Assembly: GCA_018712125.1 (NCBI GenBank)
Contig: DVHM01000170.1
Location: forward strand, 1 to 7,638
Source of the DNA: Pullilachnospira_A gallistercoris
GTDB lineage: Bacteria; Bacillota; Clostridia; Lachnospirales; Lachnospiraceae
DNA length: 7,638 nucleotides
Direction of reading: 5' to 3'
The position numbers and the translations under genes were made by a program. Shown piece after piece: positions 6,484 through 7,638 of the stretch. The notes under the pieces were generated by a model. That model saw nothing but the letters and a program-made list of their open reading frames with translations. It made no database searches and had not been told where the DNA came from. Numbering within the stretch: the first letter of the stretch is position 1; each line of letters opens with the position of its first letter.

Positions 6484-6559
6484 ATATTCTATCAATAGTT
6501 TCCCTTCTCTGGCGAACGAATGGGCTCTTTTCAGGAGAGAGCAAGGAGGAGGAAACTGT

Positions 6560-7638
6560 TTGGGAAAAAAGGATGCAGTCAGTAAACATTACATGTCAAA
6601 GAATGAGATTTTTGCGGATGCGGTTAATTTCTATTTCTTTGATGGGCGGGAGAAAGTGAAACCGGAGGATCTGGAGAACGGGGATGCGGAGGAACTGGAG
6701 CTGCTTTACGGAAAACATGCGGCGGTGCATGCTGTGGTTGAGCAGGAAAAGAATCGGGAGAAAGGAAAACGAAAGCATAAGAGACGGGACAGCGATCTCA
6801 TTTCCGTGCAGCGGTATCGGGATATCCTGAAGAGGTGCGTGATCCGAGAGTATGGCAGGACAGTATATGTGATCTATGGGATCGAGGCCCAGTCGGAGAT
6901 TCACTACGCAATGCCGGTAAAATCGATGCTGTACGACGCCCTCAACTATGCCGCACAGGTTTCGGAGATCGCGGATGGACACGCAAAAGATGGGAACCGT
7001 GGCAAGTCTGCTGGCGAGTTTCTGTCCGGATTTCATCGGACGGACCGCTTGCGGCCGGTGCGGACGCTGGTCATTTATTTCGGGTCCGCGGTCTGGAATG
7101 GGCCTCGGACGTTAAAGGAGATGCTCTGTTTGCCGGAGGGAGAGGATTTTTCTTCGCTAAATGATTATCGACTGGATTTGCTGGTGCCGGGAGAGATCGA
7201 GGATTTCTCGAAGTTCCATACTGAGCTTGGTGCGGTGCTGGAGGTGTTGAAAGTCATGGAAGACCGTGAAGCGATGGCTGAACTGATGTGTGAGAAGAGT
7301 AATGTATATGAACGCCTGCCCCGGGACGCGGCGGAACTGCTGCGGATATTCGCGAAGATTGACATGGAAATAGAAGAGGATGAGGAGGAGATCAATATGT
7401 GCAGAGCGATTGACGAGATGATGGCGGAGGCAAGAGAAGAAGGCCGGGAGGCCGGAATGAGACTTGGAGAAGAGATGGGGCGAAAGGCTGGAATAAGACT
7501 TGGAGAGAAAACGGGCAGAGAGATCGGAAGGAAAGAAGGAAGAGAAAATCTGATGACGAATATGATGCGCAACTTCTCCCGGTCCGGCGTATCTTTTGAA
7601 GAAGTCAGCAGTTTTATCTCGGAGGAGGATTTTTCCAG
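6560..7638 (+). CDS. Rpn-family recombination-promoting nuclease / putative transposase (PD-(D/E)xK), 3' end beyond the window
   Basis: 359 codons are visible with no stop before the right edge. The start is TTG at 6560, seven bases after AAGGAGGAGG (6543-6552); the first residues, (M)GKKDAVSKHYMSKNEIFADAV, match the usual N-terminus of clostridial members. Nuclease features in order: FADAVNFYF (18-26), RYRDIL with the likely catalytic Asp88, YVIYGIEAQSE (103-113) carrying the E-x-Q form of the (D/E)xK motif, then HYAMPVKSMLYDALNYA (115-131). EFLSGFHRTDRLRPVRTLVI (153-172) and NDYRLDLLVP (201-210) are further family landmarks. A basic insertion (RDSDL preceded by EKNREKGKRKHKR, 63-76) separates the first conserved blocks. 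The C-terminus (about 291-330) is a run of Gly-Arg-Glu heptad-like repeats. In E. coli this family cleaves DNA, stimulates RecA-independent recombination and can act against phage. An internal start is possible at 7397. The family is confident; activity is inferred. Confidence 0.88.
   Translation, partial: MGKKDAVSKHYMSKNEIFADAVNFYFFDGREKVKPEDLENGDAEELELLYGKHAAVHAVVEQEKNREKGKRKHKRRDSDLISVQRYRDILKRCVIREYGRTVYVIYGIEAQSEIHYAMPVKSMLYDALNYAAQVSEIADGHAKDGNRGKSAGEFLSGFHRTDRLRPVRTLVIYFGSAVWNGPRTLKEMLCLPEGEDFSSLNDYRLDLLVPGEIEDFSKFHTELGAVLEVLKVMEDREAMAELMCEKSNVYERLPRDAAELLRIFAKIDMEIEEDEEEINMCRAIDEMMAEAREEGREAGMRLGEEMGRKAGIRLGEKTGREIGRKEGRENLMTNMMRNFSRSGVSFEEVSSFISEEDFS
7382..7399 (+). promoter_or_regulatory. 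Candidate internal ribosome binding site and in-frame start in the Rpn gene
   Basis: GAGGAGGAG (7382-7390) lies six bases before an ATG (7397-7399) that is in frame with the nuclease and corresponds to Met280. Initiation here would give a small protein made only of the C-terminal region, starting MCRAIDEMMAEAREEG. The same bases encode Glu-Glu-Asp-Glu-Glu-Glu in the long protein, so the match could be a by-product of acidic codons. Confidence 0.4.
7451..7522 (+). repeat. Two tandem 36-bp in-frame repeats in the Rpn gene
   Basis: Units at 7451-7486 and 7487-7522 are about 75% identical (27 of 36 bases by eye) and encode AGMRLGEEMGRK and AGIRLGEKTGRE. They keep the reading frame and form part of the helical Gly-Arg-Glu tail. 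Such repeats can expand or contract by slippage and vary the tail length. Confidence 0.75.

Larger units (their letters stand above)
6170..6559. other. Stretch without a convincing gene between potD and the Rpn gene
   Basis: This 390-bp stretch is more AT-rich than the pot operon. It holds the inverted repeat at 6254-6303, a smaller hairpin at 6365-6384 and the promoter of the next gene. Open frames exist on both strands (plus 6136-6405, 89 codons; minus 6398-6141, 85 codons), but neither has a ribosome binding site. The plus frame begins inside potD and neither product is recognised. The plus-strand reading (ending RVRGFHFKL) could be a remnant of a lost gene or mobile element. A canonical terminator for potABCD, GC hairpin plus T run, was not found here. 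Confidence 0.5.

Noticed and set aside
6596..7036. Minus-strand frame of 146 codons
   Set aside because: It is antisense to the conserved nuclease core of the Rpn gene and lacks recognisable features.
7165..7572. Minus-strand frame of 135 codons rich in Ser/Ile/Pro
   Set aside because: It is the complement of the Glu/Arg/Gly-rich tail of the Rpn gene; the repeated composition explains why no stops occur.
1..7638. CRISPR array, tRNA or rRNA genes, complete insertion sequence
   Set aside because: No regularly spaced repeats, no cloverleaf with a CCA-type end, no rRNA-like conserved blocks and no IS transposase with terminal repeats were noticed; the Rpn gene is called 'putative transposase' only by family name.

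Overview
The window looks like chromosomal DNA of a moderately GC-rich, Gram-positive gut-type Clostridia bacterium, most likely Lachnospiraceae. The grounds are strong AGGAGG-type ribosome binding sites, a lipoprotein signal peptide on the solute-binding protein, tightly overlapping gene starts, an FtsH of Firmicute layout, and an Rpn-family PD-(D/E)xK nuclease ('putative transposase') of a kind common in that family. The assignment comes from reading the sequence and was not tested by a search.

Layout. (1) 1-617, minus: the N-terminal third of the membrane protease FtsH, cut off by the window edge just inside its Walker A motif. It has its own promoter overlapping a palindrome and a hairpin in its leader. 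(2) 760-1377, minus: a TetR-family regulator. (3) 1378-1613: the divergent control region, with two TATACT -10 boxes facing away from each other, a 14-bp inverted repeat in the tetR promoter, and two consecutive stem-loops in the leader of the rightward operon. (4) 1614-6169, plus: a complete polyamine uptake operon, potA-potB-potC-potD, with every junction overlapping by 4 or 8 bases. (5) 6170-6559: a stretch without a convincing gene that contains a 50-nt strong inverted repeat, a second small hairpin and a promoter. (6) 6560 to the right edge, plus: an Rpn-family nuclease gene, incomplete at its 3' end, starting at TTG behind a strong Shine-Dalgarno.

How the genes work together. PotD is the lipid-anchored receptor, PotB and PotC form the membrane channel, and PotA is the ATPase. 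Together they should import spermidine/putrescine. The divergent TetR protein is the obvious candidate controller of the operon and of itself, by position only. FtsH is a housekeeping neighbour and the Rpn gene looks like an accessory gene.

Most of the window is ordinary. The points most worth a second look are: an in-frame internal ATG with a very good Shine-Dalgarno near the 3' end of the Rpn gene, which resembles the intragenic RpnS antitoxin arrangement described in E. coli; a PotA with an apparent second TOBE-like domain; a PotD carrying two strongly acidic insertions; and the structured 50-nt element between the pot operon and the Rpn gene.
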